Source: Caballeronia fortuita
Lineage (GTDB): Bacteria > Pseudomonadota > Gammaproteobacteria > Burkholderiales > Burkholderiaceae
NCBI RefSeq assembly: GCF_001544835.2
Contig: NZ_FCNX02000012.1
Coordinates: 1 to 64,000 of the forward strand
Direction: 5' to 3'
DNA length: 64,000 nt
Positions 53,713 through 63,047 of this stretch are shown one piece after another. Within the stretch, counting starts at the first letter, position 1. The number at the start of each line of letters is the position of its first letter. The position numbers and the translations under genes are program-made. Under the pieces are notes generated by a model. It saw only the letters and a list, made by a program, of their open reading frames with translations. It was not told the DNA's origin and searched no databases.

Positions 53713-55248
53713 TCAGGCAATTTTGAAGACTGCGACAGCTGCCGTCAGTTGCTTGGCCTGATCGTGCAATGAACCGGCAGCAGCTGCAGCTTGCTCTACT
53801 AATGCAGCGTTTTGCTGCGTTACTTGGTCCATTTGGGAAACCGCAATATTGACATGAGCGATTCCCCGACTCTGATCTTGTGAGGCTAGGGCGATCTCAG
53901 TCATGAGATCGGCAACATGCTGAATTGCGACTCCGAGATGGTCCATCGTGCCTCCCGCCTTGGCAACCTGGTGAGCTCCTTCTTGTACGCGAGTCGCGGA
54001 CGCTTCAATCAGTGTTTTGATCTCCGCTGCGGCGGCCGATGCCCGTTGTGAGAGACTTCTTACCTCGCTTGCCACAACTGCAAAGCCGCGCCCCTCTTCT
54101 CCCGCCCTTGCAGCTTCCACTGCCGCGTTGAGCGCCAAGATGTTCGTCTGCGAGGAAATCGCTTCTATCATTCCAACGATCTCAGCAATCCTTCGCGAGC
54201 TTTGCTCAATCCCAGTCATCGTACTGATGACTTGGCCGACAATCGCACCGCCTTCCCTAGCAACCTCGTTGGCAGTTTCGACAAGCTTACTGGCTTGCTC
54301 GGCGCTTACAGCATTCTGTTCAACTCTCGACGTCAGCTGCTCCATGCTCGCTGCGGTTTCCTGAAGCGATGCAGCCTGCTGCTCCGTCCTCGACGACAGA
54401 TCGGTATTGCCCATCGCGATTTGATTACTCGCGCTGGCAATCGCGTCGCTGCTCGCGCGAACTACCCCTACGGTTTCCGCTAGTCTTAGCCTCATCGCAA
54501 CAACGCCCGCTAGCAATTGCCCCATCTCGTCCGTACCCCGAACCTTTATCTCTCCCGTGAGATCGCCGGACGAAATGTGGTCGAACTGCCTAAGCGCTTC
54601 GGCCAGCGGGTTCATAATCGCCTTGCGAAGAAAGATCCAAGCGGCGATGGCAGCAGCGATCCCAGCTGGGACCACAAGAAGGGCCCATAACCGCATGGTT
54701 TCAAACTGGCGGTCGTTATCCGCGTCTTGACGCGCTGCATCCGTCAGTTGAAAGTTCCTGAGAGCATCGAATGCATTACTAACCCGATTGTATGCATTCG
54801 GAACGTCCTCGGTGACGAAGTGATCGATTTCAGCCGAGTTGCCTCTCGCAATTGCCTGACTAAATGCGTCAAGCACCTGGCGGAAATTCTTGCGAGCCTC
54901 TACTAATGCCTTGGCAAGAGCGTCCTCATCCGGTTCACGAAGAATCAAATCATACTTGTCGTACCACTGATCCGACGTCGCCATGAACTGCGCGGCTCGC
55001 GCCGGCAGGGTCGCAGCGCCGGGTGCGTCAGGGGACAGTGCATATCGGTCCAAGACAAGCCGAGCTCGACCGAGATAAAGATCGGATAAGCCCAACGCAT
55101 TAATGGCAGGAAGACTATTCAAGCTCACATCCTTCGCGGATGCGTTGATAGTGTTCAGGCTCCAGAGGCCGAAGCCCACGCAAATGCAGAGAAGCGCCGC
55201 AAGGGACGCGATTGTGAGTGCAATACGCGCCCGAATTGTCATGGTCAT
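53713..55248 (-). CDS. Methyl-accepting chemotaxis protein
   Basis: 511 residues. N-terminal membrane segment (about 7-30), periplasmic helical sensor of the TarH/four-helix-bundle type (about 35-185), second membrane segment ([19 protein letters not shown]), HAMP domain, and cytoplasmic signalling domain with the hairpin tip region [20 protein letters not shown] in part ([16 protein letters not shown]). Methylation helices flank it. It senses an unknown ligand; lying between the malonate operon and the nitrilase operon it may direct taxis to a substrate of these pathways (inference). No CheR-binding pentapeptide at the C-terminus. Confidence 0.95.
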   Translation of the reverse strand: MTMTIRARIALTIASLAALLCICVGFGLWSLNTINASAKDVSLNSLPAINALGLSDLYLGRARLVLDRYALSPDAPGAATLPARAAQFMATSDQWYDKYDLILREPDEDALAKALVEARKNFRQVLDAFSQAIARGNSAEIDHFVTEDVPNAYNRVSNAFDALRNFQLTDAARQDADNDRQFETMRLWALLVVPAGIAAAIAAWIFLRKAIMNPLAEALRQFDHISSGDLTGEIKVRGTDEMGQLLAGVVAMRLRLAETVGVVRASSDAIASASNQIAMGNTDLSSRTEQQAASLQETAASMEQLTSRVEQNAVSAEQASKLVETANEVAREGGAIVGQVISTMTGIEQSSRRIAEIVGMIEAISSQTNILALNAAVEAARAGEEGRGFAVVASEVRSLSQRASAAAAEIKTLIEASATRVQEGAHQVAKAGGTMDHLGVAIQHVADLMTEIALASQDQSRGIAHVNIAVSQMDQVTQQNAALVEQAAAAAGSLHDQAKQLTAAVAVFKIA

Positions 55249-55414
55249 CTGTCAAGTGGTTGTTGCTCGCTGACCCACGCGAGTTCATTGCGCTTGGCGA
55301 TACGGGGCGTGACGAGCGTGGAGCCACCCGCGCCTGTGCGGCTTCTCAGCCACATCGACGGACCTTGTCAACGACGTAGAGGACAACAAACGCCCGATAA
55401 ATCTGCCAGTTGAA

Positions 55415-55478
55415 TCATTCTCGTCTACCACCTTCGCTTAGTCACTGTTTATTAATCCCCGACCGCTGTGCAAGAATC
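55415..55478 (+). repeat. Dispersed direct repeat, copy B
   Basis: Same orientation as copy A at 36461-36525. The 23-base identical core is at 55432-55454 and the CGACCGCTGTGC block at 55460-55471. The two copies are about 18.95 kb apart. Confidence 0.7.
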
Positions 55479-55594
55479 GCAGTGCGCGTCACCTGGTGGT
55501 GCGAAGTCAGAACTTCGGCAACGCGTACATGCTTCAAAACGCCGAACGACGATCCGAGTGGCCCCCTAACGTCCAAGGTATTTGGAGCGCATGC

Positions 55595-55618
55595 AAAAAG
55601 CGCGGGTGGAGCTCCCGC
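55595..55618 (-). terminator. Intrinsic terminator downstream of the nitrilase gene
   Basis: On the minus strand GCGGG pairs with CCCGC across a 7-base partly self-complementary loop, followed by GC and five T residues. It lies 64 bp after the nitrilase stop and would end the MFS-nitrilase transcript. Confidence 0.65.
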
Positions 55619-55681
55619 ACTGCCGTCGTCCCCTTCATCCCGCACTGGTGGAAAAAGCCTCTAACAGCGAGGCGTACACGG

Positions 55682-56614
55682 TCATTTGGTTTGGAAGTTG
55701 ACGGGCGACATCGGTGCCGTGTTGACTGACAGGTTGAACACATCCGGGCGCGAGTAATGCCCGACTACGTCGAAGTCAAGGTTACTTGCTCGCCCCAACC
55801 CCGGGTCGATCTCAGCATAGAGGATGGTCTCTTCGTCGAAGATCGGTCCAGCCAGTACTTTTCCGAGGGGGTCAACAATCATACTGCCACCATGCATAAT
55901 GTAATCATCGCCTCGAGCATCAAGGTGGAAATCCTCGAGGTAATATGATGGATATTCACTCAGGCGAATCGCCTGGCACGCACTCAATACATGAACTCTG
56001 CCTTCGATTGCAACGTGAATCATAGAAGGCGCCCACGTGGCTCGATCGTCAGCCGTTGGCGCACAGTAGATTTCGGTGCCTTGTGCATACATAGCTTGAC
56101 GAAACGCCGGCATGTAGTTTTCCCAGCAAATAACGGCACCGACCTTGCCAAACGGGGTATCTACCGGAGATATTGTCGATCCATCGCCGAATCCCCAGAT
56201 GATGCGCTCAGTGCCTGTCGGCATAAGCTTTCGATGGTAGCCAGCGACGCCCGCATTCGGCGAGATCGTAACCGCTGTGCAGTAAAGCGTTCCGCCTGCG
56301 CGTTCGATAACCCCGGCAACGATGTGAACACCGGTTTCAGCTGCCACTTCGCTCAGCCGGGCGATCTCTGGGCCGGTGAGCTCCACTGCACCATCTCGAT
56401 AGCGTTTGAATAGGGCGCGTCCGGCGTCGGTGCGACGACCGACGAGAGTGCCGAACGATGCCCCTTTCGGGTAACCGCCGATGAACGCTTCCGGAAAGAC
56501 CACAAGCGAAGCCCCTTCGCTCGCTGCCGTTCTCACAAGCTTCACTGCTTTTTCCGCCGTTTGTTGAGCGTCAAATGGAATTGAGGAGGCTTGTACCACT
56601 GCGGCCTTGAACAT
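55682..56614 (-). CDS. Nitrilase
   Basis: 310 residues. Hydrolyses nitriles directly to carboxylic acid and ammonia. Catalytic triad: Glu42 in VVFPEAFIGGYP, Lys129 in YHRKLMPTGTE, Cys163 in VICWENYMP. The spacing and CWENYMPAFRQ pattern fit true nitrilases (branch 1) and not amidases of the superfamily. It is 120 bp downstream of the MFS gene on the same strand and is followed by a terminator. Aliphatic versus aryl specificity cannot be decided. Confidence 0.93.
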   Translation of the reverse strand: MFKAAVVQASSIPFDAQQTAEKAVKLVRTAASEGASLVVFPEAFIGGYPKGASFGTLVGRRTDAGRALFKRYRDGAVELTGPEIARLSEVAAETGVHIVAGVIERAGGTLYCTAVTISPNAGVAGYHRKLMPTGTERIIWGFGDGSTISPVDTPFGKVGAVICWENYMPAFRQAMYAQGTEIYCAPTADDRATWAPSMIHVAIEGRVHVLSACQAIRLSEYPSYYLEDFHLDARGDDYIMHGGSMIVDPLGKVLAGPIFDEETILYAEIDPGLGRASNLDFDVVGHYSRPDVFNLSVNTAPMSPVNFQTK

Positions 56615-56734
56615 TTAGAACCTCGCGTTGGTGATGGTTGATATTGCGCAGGCCGAGTGTTTTCCGCCCGCGTTTGATTGCCGTGAACTGTTGGGGTTAG
56701 TGTCCGCTTGAGGCAAGCACTTGAAGTTACGCTT

Positions 56735-58060
56735 TCAACCTTGGGAAAGGTCGCGGTTGCTGGTCTCGGGAAGCATGCGCCATAGCACGATGAAGCATGC
56801 AAGCGACACACCGGCAAGATACCAAGCCGGGATGTTTGGGTTATGCGTGTACTGGATCAGGGCAGCTGCAATGAACGGACCCGGGCCTGCAAGGATCGCC
56901 AAGGCTAGGTTATGGCCCAGCGCGGCGCCAGTCGAACGAATGGAAGCTGGGAATACCTCTACTAGCAAGACAACATCCATCACAGCAGTAATGGCAACCA
57001 ACGCGGCGAGGATGGTCAGTCCGATTAAAATGGCGACTGGATTGCCGGTGTTCATGAGCAGAAAGATCGGATAAGAAAATACGGCCAAGCCAAGTGCCGA
57101 AGCGAGAACCAACGGGCGGCGACCGATCCTGTCACTGAGTCTTCCGACGAGCGGTTGAAAGATGGTGTACATCGCGAGCGAGATACTGCACAGCCATAGG
57201 GACGTTGCCTTGCTCAGACCGACCGTCTGCGTCAGGTGATTGTTCGCATAGGTGATGAAGTAGTAAAGCGAGACGCCGAACAGCGCAGAGAAAGCGAAAG
57301 TAACGACAAACGCGCGCGTTTGCTCACGTCTTGGCACCGCCTCGACGTCATTAGAGGCGCGCCTACGCCGTACTTCTTCGAAGACTGGTGTGTCGCCGAG
57401 TCGTCGGCGGATATACATTGCAACGGCCGTCATCACAATAGACGATACGAAGGGCAGTCTCCAGCCCCAGCTTGACACGGCCGCGTCTGGCAGGGAGACG
57501 GATATGGCCGCTGCAATCAAGGTGCCGAAGAGGAAGGCCGCGCCCGCCGTGCCGGTGATGATGCTGGCTGCGACTGCGCGGTTCCTGTGCGCAGCGCTCT
57601 CGACGATGTAAATACCCGCACTTGACCATTCCCCGCCTACCATCATCCCTTGCGCGAAACGCAGCAAGATAAGCAAGGCAGGGGCGGCCAGCCCCCATGT
57701 CTTGTAACCGGGAAGAAGCCCAATTAGCGTCGTCGTGAGACCCATGCCGAAAACCGTGATAATCAGCACGGCGCGGCGTCCAAAGCGATCGCCGACCGGG
57801 CCAAGAACAACCGCGCCTAATGGCCTCGAAACGAACCCGACGGCGAATACCGCTAAGGATGAAAGCAGCGAGACACCAGGTGCCGTAGACGGAAAGAACG
57901 TGTGCCCGATTACTGATGCAAAGTACCCATATATTGCGAAATCGAACCATTCCATGAAATTACCGATGCCCACTGCGGCCGAACGCCTGCGCAGCTCATC
58001 CCTCTCCCGAGCCTGCGTAGGGTTGGCTTCTAAGTTCAGGTGCGCAAGCGTCTGTTTCAT
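56735..58060 (-). CDS. MFS transporter, MHS family, linked to the nitrilase
   Basis: 441 residues, 12 helices. MHS motifs NFMEWFDFAIYGYF, GDRFGRRAVL, RFAQGMMVGGEWSS and RRRLGDTPVFEEV. Probably imports the nitrile or a related acid for the nitrilase encoded downstream. Divergent from a LysR gene (78 bp), which likely controls the pair. Confidence 0.9.
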   Translation of the reverse strand: MKQTLAHLNLEANPTQARERDELRRRSAAVGIGNFMEWFDFAIYGYFASVIGHTFFPSTAPGVSLLSSLAVFAVGFVSRPLGAVVLGPVGDRFGRRAVLIITVFGMGLTTTLIGLLPGYKTWGLAAPALLILLRFAQGMMVGGEWSSAGIYIVESAAHRNRAVAASIITGTAGAAFLFGTLIAAAISVSLPDAAVSSWGWRLPFVSSIVMTAVAMYIRRRLGDTPVFEEVRRRRASNDVEAVPRREQTRAFVVTFAFSALFGVSLYYFITYANNHLTQTVGLSKATSLWLCSISLAMYTIFQPLVGRLSDRIGRRPLVLASALGLAVFSYPIFLLMNTGNPVAILIGLTILAALVAITAVMDVVLLVEVFPASIRSTGAALGHNLALAILAGPGPFIAAALIQYTHNPNIPAWYLAGVSLACFIVLWRMLPETSNRDLSQG

Positions 58061-58119
58061 CGGAGCCTCAACGCGAGAATTTGACGTCGTTGTCGAAGTG
58101 TCGGATTAGATCGCCTATC

Positions 58120-58131
58120 AATCAAACGATT
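58120..58131. promoter_or_regulatory. Short inverted repeat between LysR and MFS-nitrilase genes
   Basis: AATC-AAAC-GATT in the 78-bp divergent spacer, 8 bp before the LysR start codon. The AT-rich dyad is a possible LysR site, but it is short and may be chance. Confidence 0.3.
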
Positions 58132-58138
58132 ATTAAAA

Positions 58139-59101
58139 ATGACGATAATTAACCTAGCTAATATCAGCAGGGTGGACCTCAACCTGCTGGTCGTATTTCA
58201 ATGCTTGATGAACGAGCGCAGCGTTACCCGCACAGCGGCGATCCTCAACGTTACGCAGGGGGCGGTGAGTGCTTCCCTGAAGCGACTTCGGCTCCAGTTC
58301 GGGGACGACCTCTTCGTACGGAGCGCCGCCGGGATGGTCCCAACCCGCCGCGCGGTCGAGTTGGCTCCTCAGATTAACGATGCGTTGGCGCGTGTCTCGA
58401 ACATATTTATCAGTGAGTCCCAGGTTGACGCAAACATCGCTCGTCGAACCTTCAACATCGCGCTTTCTGACGATATCGAAGCGTGTATTTCCCCGATGCT
58501 AATCAACGAGGCACGTGTCCGTAAGCTTTCTGTCGGTTTTGCTTTCCATCAAAGCAACAGCATCATCTGGAAGGAATCGTTGTCTGACGATGCCATTGAC
58601 TTGGTTCTTTGTGGAGAACCGAAAGGTCTTGGGTCGCACTTTTCATCGAAGGTGCTTTTCTCAGCCTCGTATTCATGTCTTTACGACGGCGTGCGCTTGG
58701 GCATCCAGTCGCCGATTACACGCGATGAGTATCTTTCTCACGATCACGTGCGTATCTCATACGATGGGCGTCGAGGGTTCGTAGACGACTTGCTGGAAGC
58801 GGACGGCGTAACAAGAAAAGTGTCCGCGTCATTCACACACTTCGCTGGAGCGATCGCTTCGCTCGTCTACTGCGACGCCATTGCAACCATTCCGACCTTC
58901 GCGGCGAATGCATATGCACGAATAGCTCGTCTAACGGTAAGCCCGCCACCCATCACAGTCCCAGCGTTTCGTGTTTTTATGATTTGGAATGTCGCGCGCA
59001 ACGAAGGCGTTCATAATCAATGGCTCCGCAGCTTCGTCTCAGAGACGACTAGGGAGCTCCAGTATGGAGCAAGCCAGCCGCAGTCTCCATTGCGGCCCTA
59101 G
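58139..59101 (+). CDS. LysR-family regulator (NodD-like subgroup)
   Basis: 320 residues. Opens with VDLNLLVVFQCLMNERSVTRTAA and TQGAVSASLKRLR, the NodD/LeuO/PhnS-type N-terminus, then a LysR effector domain (FNIALSDDIEA). Divergent from the MFS-nitrilase operon. The 3' end overlaps the convergent deacetylase-like gene by 4 nt. Confidence 0.9.
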   Translation: MTIINLANISRVDLNLLVVFQCLMNERSVTRTAAILNVTQGAVSASLKRLRLQFGDDLFVRSAAGMVPTRRAVELAPQINDALARVSNIFISESQVDANIARRTFNIALSDDIEACISPMLINEARVRKLSVGFAFHQSNSIIWKESLSDDAIDLVLCGEPKGLGSHFSSKVLFSASYSCLYDGVRLGIQSPITRDEYLSHDHVRISYDGRRGFVDDLLEADGVTRKVSASFTHFAGAIASLVYCDAIATIPTFAANAYARIARLTVSPPPITVPAFRVFMIWNVARNEGVHNQWLRSFVSETTRELQYGASQPQSPLRP

Positions 59102-60006
59102 CAACTTCTCGCGAGCTGCTCGCAAGTGATAAATCTCGCGCCGTCGCCCAACAAAGCATATTCAATCCACTTCTCTAGCAGCAGGAGTGTGCTCGTCTGC
59201 CGCGCTGCGAACGGATGTATCCGGATCGTAATGTTAGAAGCGAATGAGTCCCGACGTAAAAAATCTAATTGTGCCCGCCATGCTGTCTCCGCATCGCGGA
59301 GGCTTGGCGCCCCCTGATGACCAGGGAAATGCCTAAAATACAATTCAAGCGGCAACTCTTCGATAAACCAGTTCGTCGGTATTTTGGTCAAACTTGAGTG
59401 ATCGCGCTCAACTTCACGACGCCAAGGCTGTCCGGCTTTTTCGTCTACCAAGTACCAGCCGCGGCCGATACGAATGCATCCGCACGCGTGTCCACGATAG
59501 GCGGCTGTGAGTTCGTATGACAGGCCTCGGTTCTCGATGTCCGCTGAGCTGAATTGCCAGGCGCCGACCAGAGGGGCGGTGTATCCCAAAGGGGCTCGGC
59601 CGCACAGCCGAGTGATAACTGAAATTAGTTCATCCAGTCGTTCGCCAGGGCGCAGACCCTCGACTCTGCTCGAGTCCGTTTGAGTGGGTCCTCGAACGCC
59701 TATCTCGTGGCCACGTACAACGATATCTTGCAATGGAAGCATCTTGGTCACGCGGTCGCAGATAAACCATGTCGTTCTGATTGCATAGCGCTGAAACAAA
59801 TCAAGGAGAGCTTGCATGGCCTGTTCAAGGTCTGACAGCTCGCTCAGTCGTCTGCTCAGACTGTCATCACCGCAAGCACGGCTTACTGCCGACGGCCACA
59901 TATCCAGGTCGATGGCAAAAGCAATGAAGATATGGCCGCGCATTCTGGTTAATGTGATCACGGTTATTTCCACGAATCGACGTACATCGCTGTTGCCTTT
60001 GCGCAC
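59098..60006 (-). CDS. Polysaccharide deacetylase-like (NodB homology) protein, probably inactive as a metal enzyme
   Basis: 302 residues. The NodB barrel is recognisable from IFIAFAIDLDMWP (the Asp motif), YAIRTTWFICDRV, GHEIG and GRAPLGYTAPL. Where the family has HEIGxHGxxH, this sequence has HEIGVRGPTQ, so both metal-binding histidines are replaced (Arg, Gln). Deacetylase chemistry is therefore doubtful. Start uncertain: a GTG at 60006 or an ATG at 59943. Confidence 0.65.
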   Translation of the reverse strand: MRKGNSDVRRFVEITVITLTRMRGHIFIAFAIDLDMWPSAVSRACGDDSLSRRLSELSDLEQAMQALLDLFQRYAIRTTWFICDRVTKMLPLQDIVVRGHEIGVRGPTQTDSSRVEGLRPGERLDELISVITRLCGRAPLGYTAPLVGAWQFSSADIENRGLSYELTAAYRGHACGCIRIGRGWYLVDEKAGQPWRREVERDHSSLTKIPTNWFIEELPLELYFRHFPGHQGAPSLRDAETAWRAQLDFLRRDSFASNITIRIHPFAARQTSTLLLLEKWIEYALLGDGARFITCEQLARSC

Positions 60007-60335
60007 TGCACGTCTCTAATTTCTACCTCCCCGCATCGACTTCGGCGAGTCAACGCTGATAATGCAAGAAAGCGCCGGAATCGGCTTGGCTGATGAACTC
60101 GGTTCCTAGAGGCATGATAAAAGACGAATCACCACCATCAGTCGACTGTAAGGCGGAACCCTTCAATTGACCCCAGCTGATGCCCCAACTGACTTCAACG
60201 GACGCGCGGATCTGCGACAGCTACTACTGGCCAATAATGTTGAAAGGTTGGGGTGACCACTAAAAGCAGGTGGCTGAGTTGAATCCGCGCGATCCGGCTA
60301 CATGGAGTTGTTAGTGCGACTCGATCTCTAGGTAG
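60007..60335. other. Intergenic region, no supported gene
   Basis: 329 bp with no open frame of substance. A stretch around 60170-60260 contains partly inverted segments (CAATTGACCCC, GTTGGGGTGAC) that could be the end of an old insertion sequence, but I could not assign a family. Confidence 0.35.
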
Positions 60336-61118
60336 CTAGTTGGTCTCAACACCTGTCGCGGAAATAATCAAGTCGGCGATTTCCTTAGGGTGCGAAATGA
60401 GTGATACATGACTTGACGCAACCTCGATTGTATGGGCCTGCATTCGTCGCGCCATGAACCGCTGGAGCTCCGGGTTAATCGTTCTGTCCTCCGTGGAAAT
60501 TGCATACCACGTAGGCTTCGCACGCCACGCAGCCACGGTAGTCCTCGCCGCTAGGATGGGCTTGCCCATCGGTTGCTGCACCGCATAGTACTTTTCAGCT
60601 TCAGAGGTGGGGAGATCACCCGCGAAGTCGGTCAGGAACGCGGGCTCAGAGAGCTTCCCGTAGCCGTCCGGCGACCACTGCAGCCCCTTCGACGCAGGCG
60701 CCGCCGGAAACTTACGAGTCAGTCCAGGATAGTCTTCGCCCGCATCGGGGGCCCGTGCTGCCACGTAGACTAGGCCGCTAACCTTGGGATCATCCCCCGC
60801 TTGGCTAATTACCATACCCCCGTACGAGTGCGCCACTAGGAGTGTCGGCCCGTCTTGCTCCGCAAGCGCCCGTTTCACCGCCTCGACGTCGTCATCAAGT
60901 GAGGTCGTTGGATTTTGTACTGACGTGACATGGAAACCTCTCGCTTGCAGCAACGGGATCACTTTCTCCCAACTGGATCCATCTGCATACAGACCGTGCA
61001 CCAACACGATGTTGTGGACGCTCGCAGAGGAGGCCGCCGCCGTGTCTCGTGCGAGAGCGTTGGCGCCCGCGAGAGCGGCAAGCAAGGCCAGCGTTAAACC
61101 AACACGCCGAATTTTCAT
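60336..61118 (-). CDS. Exported alpha/beta hydrolase
   Basis: 260 residues with a signal peptide (RRVGLTLALLAALAGANALA-RD). Catalytic features: VLVHGLYADGSSW, nucleophile elbow LLVAHSYGGMV with Ser, Asp in STEDRTINP and His in SSHVSLISHP. A complete Ser-Asp-His esterase/hydrolase triad; substrate unknown. The ATG at 61118 has AAAGGAAAG upstream. Divergent from the DHA2 exporter gene. Confidence 0.9.
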   Translation of the reverse strand: MKIRRVGLTLALLAALAGANALARDTAAASSASVHNIVLVHGLYADGSSWEKVIPLLQARGFHVTSVQNPTTSLDDDVEAVKRALAEQDGPTLLVAHSYGGMVISQAGDDPKVSGLVYVAARAPDAGEDYPGLTRKFPAAPASKGLQWSPDGYGKLSEPAFLTDFAGDLPTSEAEKYYAVQQPMGKPILAARTTVAAWRAKPTWYAISTEDRTINPELQRFMARRMQAHTIEVASSHVSLISHPKEIADLIISATGVETN

Positions 61119-61424
61119 TCCAACTTTCCTTTGATCTATTTTCGCTAGGGAAACGAAGCAAAGCGTCGGTCTTGAATGCACAATCCACTTCGTCCGTTTG
61201 ATCGTGACTCTATCACCGTTATAAGAATCGATGGCCGTTCAAATTTGTACAGCCGCTGGGACAGAAAAGAGGATGCCTTCTCGGTGACGGCACTGCTACG
61301 ATTAACAAGCCTAGCTACTTCTCTCGGCCTGAAGACAAGGGGCTGTATTCGACCCAGTACCCTGCCGCGCTCCGCGGACAGTATTTTGAACATAGTTCTT
61401 CCGGCGGTCAAAAAGGAAACTTCC
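61119..61424. promoter_or_regulatory. Divergent promoter region between hydrolase and DHA2 exporter
   Basis: 306 bp. An open frame extends upstream of the exporter, but its sequence is not MFS-like and lacks a start signal. The exporter's ribosome binding site (AAGGAA) is at 61413-61418. Confidence 0.4.
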
Positions 61425-62894
61425 ATGAATGAAAGTTCTCTGAATTCGCCCCGTGCAAACGCGACACGACCTGTTAAAGGCGAAGCGATGACTCTCAGTC
61501 GTCGGCAATGGTTTTCGCTCTTTGTTATGTTGACCGGGACATTCATGGCAATCATGGATGTTTTCATAGTCAACGTGGCGATTCCTAGCATACAGAGGGA
61601 ACTGAAAGCGAGCGTGGCGGAAATTGAGTTCATTATCGCTGGTTATGGATTGACTTACGCTTTATCCCTGATTACCAGTGGTAGGCTTGGCGACATCTAT
61701 GGACGGCGACGACTATTTATGATCGGCTTGGCTGCCTTCGCTTTCACGTCTTTGGGCTGCGGCTTAGCGCCTACTGCTCCTATGCTTGTGCTAGCCCGAC
61801 TGTTTCAAGGCGTAGCGGCCGCCATCCTTTTTCCTCAGGTCTTTTCCCTTATTCGAATTACTTTCACGCAGCCGACACAGCGGCGGATCGCATTTTCCAG
61901 CCTAGGTGCCGCAATTGGCCTCGCTGTCATCGCCGGACAGGTTTTGGGGGGGTTCCTTGTTGATATCGACTTGTGGCATTTGGGTTGGAGAGTTGTCTTT
62001 CTGATTAATGTCCCAATTGGTCTCACGGCGTTCATCGTCTGTCCCATGTTTATTGTCGAGTCGCGCGCTTCATCTGCCGGTACCCTCGATGGCGCCGGTG
62101 TGGCTTTGAGCGGCGCCGGCCTCGCCTTGCTGCTGTTCCCGATGATACAAGGGAGGGATCTCGGGTGGCCAATATGGTCAGTCATTATGATGCTATTTTC
62201 GGTTCCTGTACTGCTTGTGTTTGTACTGCATCAGCGCAGTAAGACTGATAGCTCCAAAACGCCGTTACTAGACATCACGCTTTTCCGTGACCGAGACTTC
62301 TTAATCGGAGCAGTGACAGTCCTCGTCTTCTACTCAACGCTCAACTCAACCTATTTGGCGCTGACAATGCTTTTACAAACCGGACTGGGTCGATCCCCGT
62401 TGTCAGCCGGCCTTATTCTAGCTGCCAACGCCGGGGCATTCACGATTACATCATTGCTCTCGGCTCGTATTCCCGCTCACAAGGTGAAAGCCTCGCTGAT
62501 CGTTGGTGCCACCGTTACCGCTGTTTCATCAATCATTGCTGCGGTTATAGTCTGGAGAACCAGTTTTTTGCTCGGTACGGAGCTCATACCGGCCTTAGCT
62601 CTGCGGGGTATCGGTCAAGGACTATTGATGACGCCTTTATTAGGTGCAATCTTGGCGCGAGTGGACGAGCGCCGCGCAGGAGCGGCCTCCGGCTTGCTGA
62701 GTACGATGCAGCAGGTTGGGGGGGCGATAGGTGTCGCCATCGTTGGCATCGCGTTTTTCAGCGTTGTCGGTAGCGTTACAGCCGCGGGCGGAAGCGTTCA
62801 GCACGCCTATACAGCGGGATTTATTGCCGCTTCGATCTACGGAGCGGTTGGGGTTGCAATCACAGGTGCGCTGCTTAGCGCGTTGTCTTCTTGA
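61425..62894 (+). CDS. MFS transporter, DHA2 (EmrB/QacA) family drug exporter
   Basis: 489 residues, about 14 membrane helices. Family motifs: FMAIMDVFIVNVAIPSI in helix 1, SGRLGDIYGRRRLF after helix 2, LARLFQGVAAAILFPQ and helix-5 LGAAIGLAVIAGQVLGG. Proton-driven efflux of toxic compounds is the usual role. The start at 61425 follows AAGGAA and places helix 1 about 35 residues in. Confidence 0.9.
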   Translation: MNESSLNSPRANATRPVKGEAMTLSRRQWFSLFVMLTGTFMAIMDVFIVNVAIPSIQRELKASVAEIEFIIAGYGLTYALSLITSGRLGDIYGRRRLFMIGLAAFAFTSLGCGLAPTAPMLVLARLFQGVAAAILFPQVFSLIRITFTQPTQRRIAFSSLGAAIGLAVIAGQVLGGFLVDIDLWHLGWRVVFLINVPIGLTAFIVCPMFIVESRASSAGTLDGAGVALSGAGLALLLFPMIQGRDLGWPIWSVIMMLFSVPVLLVFVLHQRSKTDSSKTPLLDITLFRDRDFLIGAVTVLVFYSTLNSTYLALTMLLQTGLGRSPLSAGLILAANAGAFTITSLLSARIPAHKVKASLIVGATVTAVSSIIAAVIVWRTSFLLGTELIPALALRGIGQGLLMTPLLGAILARVDERRAGAASGLLSTMQQVGGAIGVAIVGIAFFSVVGSVTAAGGSVQHAYTAGFIAASIYGAVGVAITGALLSALSS

Positions 62895-63047
62895 CGCCTG
62901 CACCCGTCCAATCGCGCTCCCTCGCTCGACTGTAGAAGAGATCCTTAGTCGTCGCGAAAGGCAGAAAGATATTGGCAACAAGCGCTCTTTGAGCGCAGCG
63001 TCTTCATTGGCTAGGACTGGTTTGGATTCCAGTAGAAATCATGTCAC

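Larger units (their letters stand above)
55249..55681. other. Intergenic region with repeat copy B and a terminator
   Basis: 433 bp between the chemoreceptor and nitrilase genes. It holds repeat copy B (55415-55478) and the nitrilase terminator (55595-55618). Short open frames show no family pattern. Confidence 0.5.

Noticed and set aside
60007-60335. IS21-like or other insertion-sequence end
   Set aside because: Only short partly inverted words are visible, and no transposase fragment accompanies them.
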